From Neolentinus lepideus HHB14362 ss-1 (Eukaryota; Basidiomycota; Agaricomycetes; Gloeophyllales; Gloeophyllaceae), in the NCBI GenBank assembly GCA_001632425.1, contig KV425569.1, forward strand, positions 1 through 64,000: DNA of 64,000 nucleotides, written 5' to 3'. The notes beneath the pieces are model-generated. The model was not told the origin of the DNA and ran no database searches. It worked only from the letters and a program-made list of their open reading frames with translations. Shown in pieces: positions 41,370-53,000 of the stretch; within the stretch, counting starts at the first letter, position 1; each line of letters starts with the position of its first letter. The translations under genes were made by a program, and so were the position numbers.

Positions 41370-41585
41370 CTGACTGGCAAAGTCCTTGAGTGGGGCCTGC
41401 TCGTGTTCCTCAACATGGTGTTGCTCTTTGACAGGGTGCTCTGGAACTTCCTGGCAGACTATGTTGGCCTGCTGAACATATTCATCCCCACATGCTTCAT
41501 GATGAGTATACTTATGTTTGTGTTCCTCTCCATCAAGAGTGCCACAGGCATCATCATATTCGTGATCAGGTGGGTTCTTCTCAGG
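41370..41585 (+). pseudogene. Fragment of an MFS (monocarboxylate-type) transporter
   Basis: The frame VLEWGLLVFLNMVLLFDRVL, then NFLADYVGLLNIFIPTCFMM and IKSATGIIIFVI fits the stretch of fungal monocarboxylate-like MFS carriers that reads NFLADxxGPLNxxIP...KSxxGxIIF. The fragment covers only two or three membrane helices. The expected next motif (FSGAFVSL-like) is absent. It lies in repeat-rich DNA and is most likely a captured or decayed piece. Confidence 0.5.
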
Positions 41586-41589
41586 TCAA

Positions 41590-42300
41590 CATACTGGGCA
41601 GGGATGAGAGGGAGTGGTGGAGAATATGGGGTAATGGATGGGAATGGTGTAGTAATTCTTTTGTTGTCATAATAGCATACAATATATTTTAAAGGGCCTG
41701 AAATGCTCTGAATAGCTGGCAATAGAATGTGCTGTATTAAGCTAACTACCCGAATGAGTTCATTGTCACATATTAAAAAGCATTGGTATCCCATTAGATA
41801 TGTGAGCTACAGGGTACATGCAGTTATGGTAAAAGTAGATAATGGATGGCAATGGACAATCAGCCATTAAATGGCAGATTTGTCTATTGCCACCCTTTAC
41901 TTGGTGGCTGTGTGATGCAATGGGTGGGAAAGGGTGACAAGCGGTGGCAATGGGTTAGGCTAGTGTATATTATGGATAGCACTGGCAGTAGCCTGCCAAA
42001 ATTGCTTTTTGGTATGTTTCCCACACAGCCACTGCCCTAATCCACACAACTCTTGCTGGATTGGGTACTGAGTGTGTCTGAGCCCTCTCAAACTGCATGT
42101 AACGTGTCCTCTGTATGACTGTTGGCTGGCTACATACTCTATAATATGTGTTCTGGTTTTACTGATGGACTTGTCTCCTCTGGAAGTACCTTGTCTCGAA
42201 GTTGATTCTCACGAAAGGTACATAATACATGACAATTGTCGCTCAAGAGCTTGAGAGTCGCACGACTTAAGGTCGACACAGTGCTTGAGATACAAAATAG
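41590..42300. other. CpG-poor sequence left of the Harbinger element
   Basis: No gene is recognised. The sequence directly in front of 42301 ends TACAAAATAG. A clear 3-bp target duplication with the right side (ACTAATAAC) is not visible. Confidence 0.4.
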
Positions 42301-42549
42301 GGGCAGTCAGAGTGGCAGATTCTGGCGAGATTCTGTGGTGATTCTGCACAGGATTCTGAGCCCCTCTCCAGCCCAGAATCTTGCCAGAATCCTTGTGTCA
42401 CTCTGACCAGCATGATTCTGGCCATTGATTCTCACACTGCTACCATATACAAACAGTATATACATGCTACTATGTACTAGATAGTCCGACTACCTTTCCA
42501 AGAAATTTCTTACCTGCACCGTCACCGCTCCCTTCACCATCATCTCAAC

Positions 42550-44402
42550 ATGCAGTGCCTACTGCCCCGACCTGCACGAGCCAAAAAGCTTATAAAAGCA
42601 TACCTGAAATTTGTAAGGGCTTGCCATGCCCATCACAAGCATCTGATACACCATAGCCGCCATCGTCACGGCAGTGGACAAACCCACTGTCTCCCACATC
42701 CATCCCCTGACATCCCCTCCAACTCCGAAGGAGAGTCTACTGGTATCGACCTTTCCGACACAGAAAGCGACTGGGCTTCCGACTTTAGCGACTCATGCTG
42801 GGACAGCATCCTTGGCGATGATTGGTGATACCATATCGGATCTGAGGGCTCTCACACCTCGATGTCATCTGCTGAAGGCCTGAGCAGTACCAACAGTATG
42901 CCCGGACTTGCATCAGTCGTGGACTCTGAGAGTGAGGTGGATTTCGAGATGGTATCCAGCAGCAGCAGCTCTGACTTGGGTATGTGGGAAGATGATGAGA
43001 TGGATGGCGGAGAGGTATCAGGTGACTCCAGTGATTTGGAAGGGGAGGAGGGGCTACGAGTCCCAGGAGGCTGCCCTTCTCGCATGGGCCGGTATGTATG
43101 CCAGACTTTACAGGACATGTATGAGAGCCGTTATGAGCAGCCCTGCGATGCACTACCACATGGTCCAGCATACCTCCCTCATGTCCTCCTTGTCCAGAAG
43201 CACGAGAGGCCAGACAAGTTTCGAGAGGACCTGCGTGTTGACCCACATACCTTTGACCAACTCATCAAGAAGATCAGCAGCAGCTCTGTTTTCCAAAACA
43301 ACTCTCCTAACAGCTAGCTCCCCATCGAGCAACAGCTTGCAATAACCCTCTATCATTTTGGTCACAACAGAAATGCTGCAGGTCTTCAAAATGTAGCAAA
43401 CTGGGCTGGTGTGGCCAAGGGGACTGTCCTGCTGGCCACGAGGCACGTGATGATAGCCATCCTCTGCCCTGGATTCATGAAAGAGGCCATGCATTACCCT
43501 ACTCTGGCAGAGAAAGAGGCTGCGAAGCACTGGGTGTGTGCTCATTCGTGTCGCGCTTGGCATGATGGGTGGTGCCTAGTTGACGGCACTCTCATACCTC
43601 TCTATGATCGACCATTTTGGTACAGCGAGAGCTATTTTGATCGAAAATGTAACTATTCCTTGAATATTCAGGTAAGTCTAATCATCCGAGTCCCTGTAAT
43701 TGCAAGAACTCAGAACAGTTTTATAGGCGGTCTCGTTGCCAAACCTGCTCATCATCGACTTTGGCTATGGCTTTACAGGTAGTACACACAATTCAACAGC
43801 ATGGGAGGGGACTAGGATAGCACAAGAGGCTGAGGATGTTTTTGAAGGTGAAGAGTTTATCTGGGCCGACTCAGCATATCCAGTCCATGCTACAGCTTAG
43901 ATAGCTATCCTCTCCTGTAACACTTTATCTCACAGATCAAAACTTGGCTTGTTGCTCCTTATAAAAAGCTGGAACAAGACATCCCTGAGAATGAGGAGTT
44001 CAACAAGCATGTATCCATGGTGCGAATTTGATCAGAGTATGCAATCAGCTTCCTCAAAGGCCGTTTTCACTCCCTGAAGAGCCTTCATGTAAACATCACG
44101 GATGCACACTCGCACAAGTTTGCAATGTACTGGGTAGTCGCATGCATTGGAGTGCACTCTTTTGCAATGCAGTGCAAAGAAGAAGACAGAGATGGTGAAG
44201 GTGATGTTGATGCTGATCCGTTTATTGCAGAGGGTCTTTCTTCATCCTCTGACTCTGAAAGCAACTCCCTTCCTGCCACTACCCGCAACCGTGGCACTTG
44301 TCTTCAGGTGGCTAGGGCAAAGAGGGATAAGTTGAAATGGGCTTTATTCCATGCCCAAGAGAAGTGAGCTCGACACCATTATGAAGAGTCGGAGTCAGAG
44401 TA
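42550..44402 (+). pseudogene. HARBI1-like (DDE_Tnp_4) transposase with premature stops
   Basis: The N-terminal part (MQCLLPRPARAKKLIKAYLK, Ser/Asp-rich, ILGDDW) and the main part from 42862 flow into YEQPCDALPHGPAYLPHVL, QLAITLYHFGHNRNAAG, NWAGVAKGTVLLATRHVMIA and WCLVDGTLIPLYDRPFW, which holds the first catalytic Asp. After an intron (donor GTAAGT at about 43672) come LLIIDFGYGFTGSTHNSTAW with the second Asp, FIWADSAYP, VAPYKKLEQD and SEYAISFLKGRFHSLKSL. Stops fall at 43315-43317 (TAG) and inside VRI-stop-SEYA (TGA, where relatives have Arg). Both can be explained by C-to-T changes. The protein would act as nuclease and strand-transferase of the element. Everything but the stops and the possible N-terminal break looks conserved, so it died fairly recently. 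Confidence 0.85.
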
Positions 44403-44485
44403 ATTTTTATTTGAGTCTGTACACTACAACTAGAGCCAGAGTAGTTCGATGATTACCTGTAATTTACTTAGTTCACAGTATCCTG

Positions 44486-46039
44486 TTACTGTCCTTGTGG
44501 TGTTACTGCATGGAAGGCATCAAAGCCTGGCATGATCCCATCGAGAGCCAACAGCTGAGTGAAGGCACCAGGTGCATCCTTGAAGGAGAATGGTGTGCCA
44601 GAATGAGAGCATGAAGGCATCTCTTCAAAGAATGGTGTTTCGCACTGTACACCTGGTCTCAGTATGCCATCATCAGATGACGAGATACCTGTGAACGGAG
44701 AGGGACTAGTGGCAGGAAGGGACAAAGTACTAGTTTGCGATGTCCTCATGTACTTCACGTATTTTGCCATCCAGATCTCGTGCTCCTGTTGCATATGCAG
44801 CTTTCGCAGCTCAGTCTTCTCCCATGACTTCTGCTTCTTGAGCTCTGAGTCCACCTTTGCCTTCTCGAGACTCAACTCTAGCTTCCGAATGTCTCGCTCC
44901 AGCTCCTTCTGCCTCGTCATCTCCTCCGCCTTTGCAACCTCCTCAAAGTCAAGTTTGGCCTTCTTGAACCAATTGTACTGCTTGTCGCAGGTGTAGATAT
45001 CCCTGGTTGCAGCTGTGTCTTCTTCTTGCCCTTAGCCTTCTTCGACAGTGCATCCTGGTCCAATGCCTTGCGCTTCCCTGGGGCACTGGCAACATCATCA
45101 TCCTTGCTTGGCTCGGCAGCTTCACCATGGTCAGATTCAGCATCTATGGCACTACTCTGGGCACCATCTTCCATATCAATTTCACTAGTGGAATTGCTGA
45201 GGCCGGTTGGAGTGACATTGGGATGCTCAGCAATGAAGGCTTTCATATCGAAATACCAAGGGCACTCTACCCTGATCACCTCTACACTCATACGGTGAAT
45301 GCAATACTAGTGTACAAATCGAAAGCATCCACTTACCCCACTTATTCACAATTTCTGTACCCTCCTTTATCTGATCTTCACTCGTGATGCCTTCCCCAGT
45401 CTGTCCCATTGTCTTGTTGATGTCCTTGGTCACTAGGGTCATCCTGATGTCGAGCTTGAGAAAGAAGATGATATAAACGTGAGTTGAGTACACACTTCCA
45501 AAGCTTATTCTTGATCTTGTTTGACCATGGCTTTTTGGCTTTCGCAGGCCCCTCCTGTGCTTCATCGAAGCACTCCTTATAGTCCAGATGTTGGGAGAAA
45601 AGCTCGACACAGACAGCCCAGTGATGGTCAGATTTCAGTTTGCCTCCACCGCGTGCAGTCGAGACGTTCACTCCTGGGCCAGGAAACAGCCCTTGTTTGA
45701 TGTTGGTGTCATCAGTGATGGCCCTGAGAAGGTCCCAGGTGAGCTTATGGGAATTCCCTTCCCAACTTCAGTCATATGGTTGTCAGTCTATCGCTGTACA
45801 TGTACCAAAATTTTGTGCACATACTCGATTTTCATGGCTGATGGTCCATTGTCCTCTCCATCATCCGAGTCATCAGCCTCCCCACCCTTTTGGCCTTTGT
45901 GAGCCTTGGGCTTATTCTTCTGGGCATCAGTGAGTGCTTCTTCATCCTGCTTATTTTTATCTTTTGTCACCTTCTTGCTCTTACTAGCCTTTTCAGCTGT
46001 GGGAGCTCCATCCTTTGCTTTGCAAGCCTTAGGCGGCAT
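44486..46039 (-). CDS. Harbinger second protein (DNA-binding partner)
   Basis: Several exons are visible on the minus strand. MPPKACKAKDGAPTAEKASK opens a Lys-rich part (46039 leftwards). KLKSDHHWAVCVELFSQHLD and WSNKIKNKLW follow (about 45,650-45,510), then GQTGEGITSEDQIKEG, CPWYFDMKAFIAEHPNVTPT and GLSNSTSEIDM. A C-terminal coiled coil runs through KELERDIRKLELSLEKAK and KKQKSWEKTELRKLHMQQEH (44,920-44,700). Stop codon at 44486. I recognise the PWYFDMK...ERPNLVPTG-type segment from proteins that accompany basidiomycete Harbinger transposases. In other Harbingers the second protein is Myb/SANT-like and brings the transposase to the ends. I did not verify every splice site, so it may be intact or slightly damaged. 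Confidence 0.65.
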
Positions 46040-46393
46040 AGTGGGGTGTGCATCTCAGATGTAAGGTGATGTAGTGGGATGATGACAGCTCCAACAGGGG
46101 AATAGGAGGGTAGAGGTAAATGTTGATCACAGTGAATGACTCAGACAGGTTCAGGGTTGTAGTGCTATATGCAAACTTGTAGTAAGGACTACAGGAAATG
46201 GCTTGTACTCTATATACAAGACTACAAAAGACTACATGGAGCACGATAAGTCAAGGGATTCTGAGGTGCAGGAACCCCTCTGGAGGAGTTCCTGCGATCC
46301 CACGATGATTCTGCAGCGGCACGATTCTGGCTTGCAGAATCGCACGCAGAATTGTGGCCCAGAATCGCAGCAGAATCTGCCACTCTGACTCCC

Positions 46394-48093
46394 ACTAATA
46401 ACTGGCGGCAGGTCATATATCTTCAGGCCCAGGAATCACATCCATTGCCATGACTGATAGATACTCAACTGTGATCATGCAATGCTGCGCAACCTATCTG
46501 GACTCTGGGAGAGGGCAGTATGACAGAATCAAATAGTATTGCACGGAATTGAGGTATTTTTAAATTCTGCTATGCTATGGAGTGCATAGTACAGTGGAGA
46601 GAGAACTGCAGATGGCATAGAAAATTAATGATTCAAGCAGTGGCACGAGATCGCTAGATCTAAGCTGTCTTACCGGATTGAGCAACCTCGACCTAATGGG
46701 GACAGCTGGGCTTATTTTTAGCTGATATGCAAAGATTTGGCAGGCTACTGCAAGGGGCTGACACCGGGAGTTGCTGGCACATGGGGAGGGGGGAGGGGGG
46801 GTCCCTTTGAGGTCCTTATCTGGACTTTCTGAAAGACCCCCTTATTTGGACTGCTAGTGACCACAGATAGATGATTCCAAGCCCACACGATCCCAGAATG
46901 GTATAAAATAGCTATAGTGGACTACCAGCATTTCTTTCACTGGCAGGAAGGTCAAGGAAGAGGTGCCACTGTGCTATTTGACATTGTTTGGCATTGTCAC
47001 GTGGCTTCCCATTAATGAAGGTTGGCTAGAAAACTTAGTCTTCATTCATGTCATAATATTATCTGATGTATGTTACTTTAATAGAGACCCATGATACTTA
47101 TTTACTCCAAGTTGAGGTATGTTGAGATGATAAAATAAGACGGATTTGGTAATTTATTTACCCAATATGGGTTGTGTGAAGATTACGTAGGGGAGGGGGG
47201 ATGGTCCCTCCCTGGGCCTTAGTCGGACTTTCTGACGTCGTGTATAGAACTTTCTTTCTGTCGGCCCCTTGGGCTACTGCGAAGCCTATCGTAGATATAC
47301 ACAAGTCTCCCTGTGAACCCCGTTGCTCGCCTACTCGGGTTCACTGAGGAGACGTCGCTAGCAAGTCTAGCAACGGGTGGCAATACAGCAGGTTTTGACT
47401 GGGGATCAACTTCGAATCAGCACTTGTATTACCGCCCCCACCTTTGGACATCTACCACTATGTATACTCAGCGGTGGAGTCAATGCAAAGTTCTGGACAG
47501 CGGTTCAAGCCTTCAGGGAATCTTCAGCTCGTCTCACGAGTTTCTCTAAATCTGCATGCCCCAAAAACAGTGACTGGGATTAAAACTCTGAGCACAATCA
47601 AGGATAATGATTGCTTAGTACGCTCGTCACACAATGTCAGACTGCATTGGCCTGGTGCGTTAGTGCTCGATTCTTTACATACCGCACTCCATCCCACCGA
47701 AGACGATCGCTGACATTTTAATTCAGAGCAGCGGCGTTATCCATCCCCGGTCGATGCATTACAATTCGGGCTGACTCTCCATCCACCTCTTCGTTTCGTA
47801 AGGTATTTGGACTATGCCAGCCATCGTCAGCCGCCCACCAGAACACGTATATGCATGGACGCTTCTTCCTTGACCATTATTACCCCTCTTTGTTCCTTGC
47901 TCTCTATTGTTCACGATGGGTGTCAATGCGACTATACCGTCGCATATCCGTTCGATCGTGGACATCGTGAAGAGCAAAAAGGCACATGGAAGAGGTCGAG
48001 CGAGAAGATTTCCCTCGAGTCAGGTGGGTTGCACTCTTTGTCTCCATAATTATGTGGCATGCCGAAGTGTGATAATGTTACAAGAGCGCAGGA
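46394..48093. other. Intergenic, repeat-like on the left
   Basis: Two related lines, near 46,795-46,850 and 47,185-47,240 (GGTCCCT...GGACTTTCTGA), form a weak direct repeat. The frames near 47,313-47,713 overlap in three phases and show no motif. From about 47,700 the composition returns to that of host genes. An ATG at 47916 opens a short possible leader exon of the kinase gene. Confidence 0.45.
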
Positions 48094-49760
48094 ATGAATG
48101 AATCTTCCTGTGATAAACCCTGCTTCAACACTGGGAACATTTTCCACTTCCCCGAGGTATGTAGAACATCTCGACTACGATCCCCACACAGCCTAAGTCT
48201 GATCTCCACTAGACTCCAACCACTTTCTTCCCTCCCTCTCCCACACCCACCCTCTTCAACACGCCTACTCCTCCCTCCGTCACTGATTCCCTCGCCTCCC
48301 CCACTCCGACTCTAATCGCCTCCCCATCCCCGCTCCGTCTAGTAGACTTTTCGATCATCGGCCACCTTGGGAAAGGCAGCTCGGGCGACGTCCTCCTCGC
48401 GAAGCATCGCCCATCTGCACGCCTCGTTGCGCTGAAAGTTGTAAAGAAACATATAGAGAGAAACGTATGGGCGAGAGGGGAGCAAGAGGCGATGAGGAGG
48501 GTGAGGGAGGCGGGTGTGAAGGGCGTGGTGAGGATGCTGGGGAGTTTCGAGGATGGGGATACATTCGTGTTCGTTATAGTGAGTCCTATGTGATTGGCGA
48601 CAGCCAGAAGGGAACGAAGTTACTGATCTTGGTTGTGCAGGAGTATTATCCAGGCGAGTCTCTCGCCAAGGAGTTAAGGGCATGCAAACGATTCTCGCCC
48701 GAACGTGCGCAGTTCATCACTGCGTCTTTGGTTGGTATTATTCACACATTAGTCCCAAGTTACTGATTATCTATTTGGACTAGGTATCAACACTATCCTC
48801 CCTACATAAAGCCCGCATCTTGCATCGGGACATCAAACCGGGCAACATCCTTTTCACCGCCTCTGGAGCCGTCGTCCTCGCTGACTTCGGGTTGTCGGTC
48901 GTATTTGAGGACAGCGAAGAGGAGCTGACAACAGGTGACGCGGGCACGTGGGCATTCATGGCGCCTGAGATGTTCGTGGGGGAGATGTACGGGTATGAGG
49001 TAGACTTTTGGGCGGTCGGGGTCGTGTTGTATTTGATGCTGACCGGCAAGGTGCGCTGAGCGATTCGGCATCTCCACGCAGCACCGATCTTTGAGTGCGT
49101 ATCTAATGGTTAGGTCCCATTCGGCCGGCGCACGCGGTGTATCAAAGATTTGGTGGATTGTATCATGCACGATCCTCTTCTGTTCTCGACACGGATAGAT
49201 GCTGTAACTCAGGACCTGTTGAAAAAGGTACGTTCCTTCCGCCGGTCATCTATTCATGTCTCATAACTTATTCGCGTATACATTTAATATTCAGCTTCTA
49301 GCTCGAAACCCCGATGACAGGCTTCGGCGTGTCGAGGATATCAAAGCGCATGCCTACTTTCGCAATATGTGAGTTCAACAGTCTGCGTCGAGTGACAGTG
49401 GCTCATACAGCCCACAGTAACTGGAATACATTCCGCAACGAACAATACTCCGTACGCACCCACGACTCTCTGTTACTCGGGCGCGAGACTATATATGTCG
49501 GACAGAAGGACATTCGGTCTATCCCATTTACCACGAAGCCTGACTGGGATGGGTCCGAGTACCCGGATTTCTATTATATCTCTCCAGAATTGGCACACGA
49601 AGACACGTTCAAGGGCGCTAGTATTTCAGACGATATGGCGACTCCGGCAGATTCAAAATATCCAAGTATCGGCCGAATGAAAACCGGAGACAGCAATAGA
49701 AGAGAGCGGAGATGGTACCAACGTTTATTCAACGTGGCCGAGATACAAAGCACACTGTAA
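48094..49760 (+). CDS. Serine/threonine protein kinase (AGC-like)
   Basis: Seven exons (48094-48156, 48213-48578, 48641-48730, 48784-49050, 49114-49227, 49295-49368, 49418-49760) join to 438 residues. After a Pro/Ser/Thr-rich leader the glycine loop GHLGKGSSGDVLLAKH, the lysine in LVALKVVKK, HRDIKPGNI, DFGLS and APEMF are complete, so it should be active. VDFWAVGVVLYLMLTGKVPF and AHAYFRNINW follow, and the tail (YYISPEL, REREW-like end) resembles AGC kinases. Families of such kinases are expanded in agaricomycetes, and the substrate is unknown. The start is uncertain: ATG 47916 could add an exon, but it joins only by a poor donor (GTTGCA), so I prefer 48094. Confidence 0.88.
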
Positions 49761-50055
49761 CCATATCGGAGCAGAGATGTTTTATTTTGGGAACTTCTTT
49801 GCGAATCATACAAGCCGCTATTCAGGGTGTAACTCGTACTATATAATATGCATACGATCGAACAGTAGGAGAGCGGTTGACTACAACAGATTAACTACTT
49901 TGCTACAGGATGATAACATAAGAATTACAGGCTGATAAATACGCTGCTTTTGGGAAGGGCAACCGATGGTAAGGCAGGCATGATTCAGGTCCGATGATGT
50001 CCAACGAGAGTTCAGTAGCTGAGCCCAAGAAAGACGCGATGACAAAAGAGTCCGG
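49761..50055. other. Convergent 3' intergenic space
   Basis: The kinase and the F-box-like gene end towards each other here. No feature is visible. Confidence 0.5.
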
Positions 50056-53000
50056 TCACATCAATCGTTCTTTCTCCCTGATAGTTCGGATCCATATCTC
50101 CCCAGGACGGCTATGGTGGAAGCCAATCAGTCGACTGAATAATCAACGCTACCGCTGTCAAGCCAGACATACCTTCGCTCACGCAAAATCCTAAATACCC
50201 GACTCGGTGGCTTGTTCTCACTCCCCGCCCTCGGGGGGAATGCGTCCCTGCATCGATCTTGCAGATCAGCAAGGCCTTCATTTGTACCTTCGGCTTCCAC
50301 GACGACAGTGCCGAACCAGCCCGGGTCAATGAACAGGTCTGTGTTTGGAATGCGCATCTTGATCGAAGGTGGCTTCACCACGAAACTGGAACGATGAACC
50401 CATCGGACAACAGTATGATAAGTCCCCTGCGGCCTGGAGATATACTGAGCGACAGGTAGATCATAATAGAATTCGCACATACGTTTCGGTCTTGACTCTG
50501 TCCTGCAAAAGTTGCAGATTGTCCGCAATCTCCTCGCTCCACGGAGATATGTCAACGTAGCAGATCGGATTGTTAACGGACCGAATGACCCGATGGAAGT
50601 ACGATGGGGGAAAAGCCAGGGAGTGCAAATACTGCGGAAGTTCACCTGTCATCGAAAACGTATAATCAAGATCCTGTAGAAAGCGATCTCAACATGCGGC
50701 AGATTGGAGAGCTGTGGTCAAGTTCACGTACGAGCAGGTAGCCACCATCCCATACCATCCTGCCAACGTTGCCCTCATCCCCTACGGCCGTATCCCAGAC
50801 CACATCGCCCGGTCTAAGTAAATGCGCCACTCCCGCGCGCTTCAGCTCAGCTTCGCATTCCAGGACGCTGGTGTCGGACAGCCACTCGCCCTCGGGCGAC
50901 GGGACAAATACGTACAACAAAGGTGCCCGTCGGACACGATAGAGTGGTGATCGGAACGTCACAGATTGACCACTGTTCAGGGTCGATCCCGAAGTTGAAG
51001 TTTGTATGACAGTAGGAGATAGTCGTGATGGGGATCTCGTCTGAGATGCAGCTCTCGAGTACGTGCCTGAGCCTACTTGATGATTCGAATTCCTGCCATG
51101 GAACGAGTTTGGCGAGGGCGCGCGGCTGGGCAGTCTCGACTGCGATCTGCCGACAGTGGGTGCTCTGGAATTGTAGCCGTTCGAATCGCGGGGTGGGTCG
51201 GACAGTCTACGGCGATGAGAGTAACGCTCCATAATCTCGGCTTGCGCGCGCAAGCGTAGGACAACGCGATTGTATGATCGTGTACAGAAAGCTAAGTTGC
51301 GGATGATGTCCGTGTTGGTCTTGGGAGAGGCCAGGTAAGTCTGCGCCATCAGGTGGTACTGGTGTGTCGGCATTGATACACCTTGCATATATGCGTGCAT
51401 ATCCTGTGCGGAATCAAAGTTCAGTGATTTATACGCACATGCCGAGGAGGCGAATCCCAAACCTTGATCGACAACACCAAGGGCTCCTCCTCATCCCACG
51501 TCCACCTGGAATAACCAACCGAACCAAGGTACCTCTCGAGAGCGCACTCTCGCAAGTCCCGGCTTTTTACAAACATTTTCCCAATCGCCTTACTCACAGC
51601 GGAGAGACTGCACCAATCCCAGAAGCTAAGCTGCTCGAGGAGTGCCGGGAGGATCTCGGGGTTGGACAGATGTTTCACGAGGGGGTACGGAAGACCAGGA
51701 TTAATGGGCACGGCCCTCGCCTTGCCTTTGATGTCCTTGACCACAGCCGTGATCGCCTCAAGTCGCTGTCCACGCCTGCGTGAGCGCGAGCGCGCATATT
51801 CGTCAGGTGAGATCGGTGGCGTAGGCGGTTTCGCACCCCTGGGAGGAGTAAAGACAGGCATCTGCTCTTGCTCTGCCACACCCTCCTCCTCCCCGCCCTC
51901 CCTAAGTCCTCCTTCGCCCTCCGGACGTACAGGATCATTATACGTTCCATTCATCCCTGACACGAGATCCGTAGGCGCAGTCAATGCCGGCCCAGGGTCT
52001 GTGACGACACCAGCGCTCCGATCGACAGAAGCTTGAGCTTGTTGAGCAGACTGAATACCATATGAAGGCGATTTAGGGGGCGGTGACGGTGGCCCAGATG
52101 TCGGCGTCCTGGGACGCATCTCAGCATCTGGCCTTATATGCGCCACCCCGCCCATTTCCGTACTCGTCACAGACATTTTGCTCGAATGGGTGCCGCGCTT
52201 CTGCAGCTTGCTCGGGCGGTGCTTGCCAGCTCCATGGGTCTCGCCGTCAGACGCGGATCGCTGGTGCCCAACATGCGTGCGCCCCTCGTATTCTCTCGAT
52301 GTGCGCTTAAAAAGCTTGCGCAATGACGTCTGCGGCGAGAACAGGAAAGACGAAGAGGTGTCGCCTTCCGCGCCGTAGCTGTGGCGGTGTGGGGTAGGGT
52401 TAGGTTCAGGCTGCGCAGACAATTTCTCCGCGGTAGGAGGCGTATCAAAGGCGGGCGGGTGCTCTTCCGCAGGGACCACCACGGGCTCGAGTGGCGGCGA
52501 GGGGTATCCATAAGAATTCGAGTGTCCGACCCGCGGCGGCAGCGTCGCCATCTGCTCCAAATCCGCCGCGGTCGTCATGGCCGCAAAAATGAGCGGCTTG
52601 CCTCTCACAGGGCCGTGGGGCGCGTCCATCGAGTGCCGTTCCTTCTCGTATTGTTGCTGGTGCTGTTCGTGTTGTGGCTCGGGTTCGAGTTGTTGGTGGC
52701 CGTCAGGAAAGGGGAACCAAGCCTCCATCCCCCTGGCCTAAAAAACACCCACAAATTTAGAGTTAGCACAGGCGAACCGTGACATTAATATTATTATCAG
52801 AGCCGACGAGCTGGCTGAACGCCTCGTGCATGTGTACTATGCCGTACACGGTCGCGGCTCACAATGTCGATCCCTGAGAAACACTTACCACACTCGGCGG
52901 AAGAGGCACGGCGACCTCCACAGGCTCCGGCTGTTCTGATGCACGCTGTTCCTGGATGTCACCACGTTAGCACACCATTTCCAGGACAAGGGCGTCAGTA

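Larger units (their letters stand above)
42301..46393. mobile_element. PIF/Harbinger DNA transposon, about 4.1 kb, two genes
   Basis: The left end GGGCAGTCAGAGTGGCAGAT and the reverse complement of the right end, GGGAGTCAGAGTGGCAGATT, match but for one base gap. Both ends carry further copies of GATTCTG-type subterminal words (42,315-42,430 and 46,255-46,380). Inside lie a HARBI1-like transposase gene on the plus strand and a second gene on the minus strand, pointing at each other, the usual two-gene plan of this superfamily. The transposase has premature stops, so this copy cannot move by itself. The target duplication (normally 3 bp) is not preserved clearly. Confidence 0.88.
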
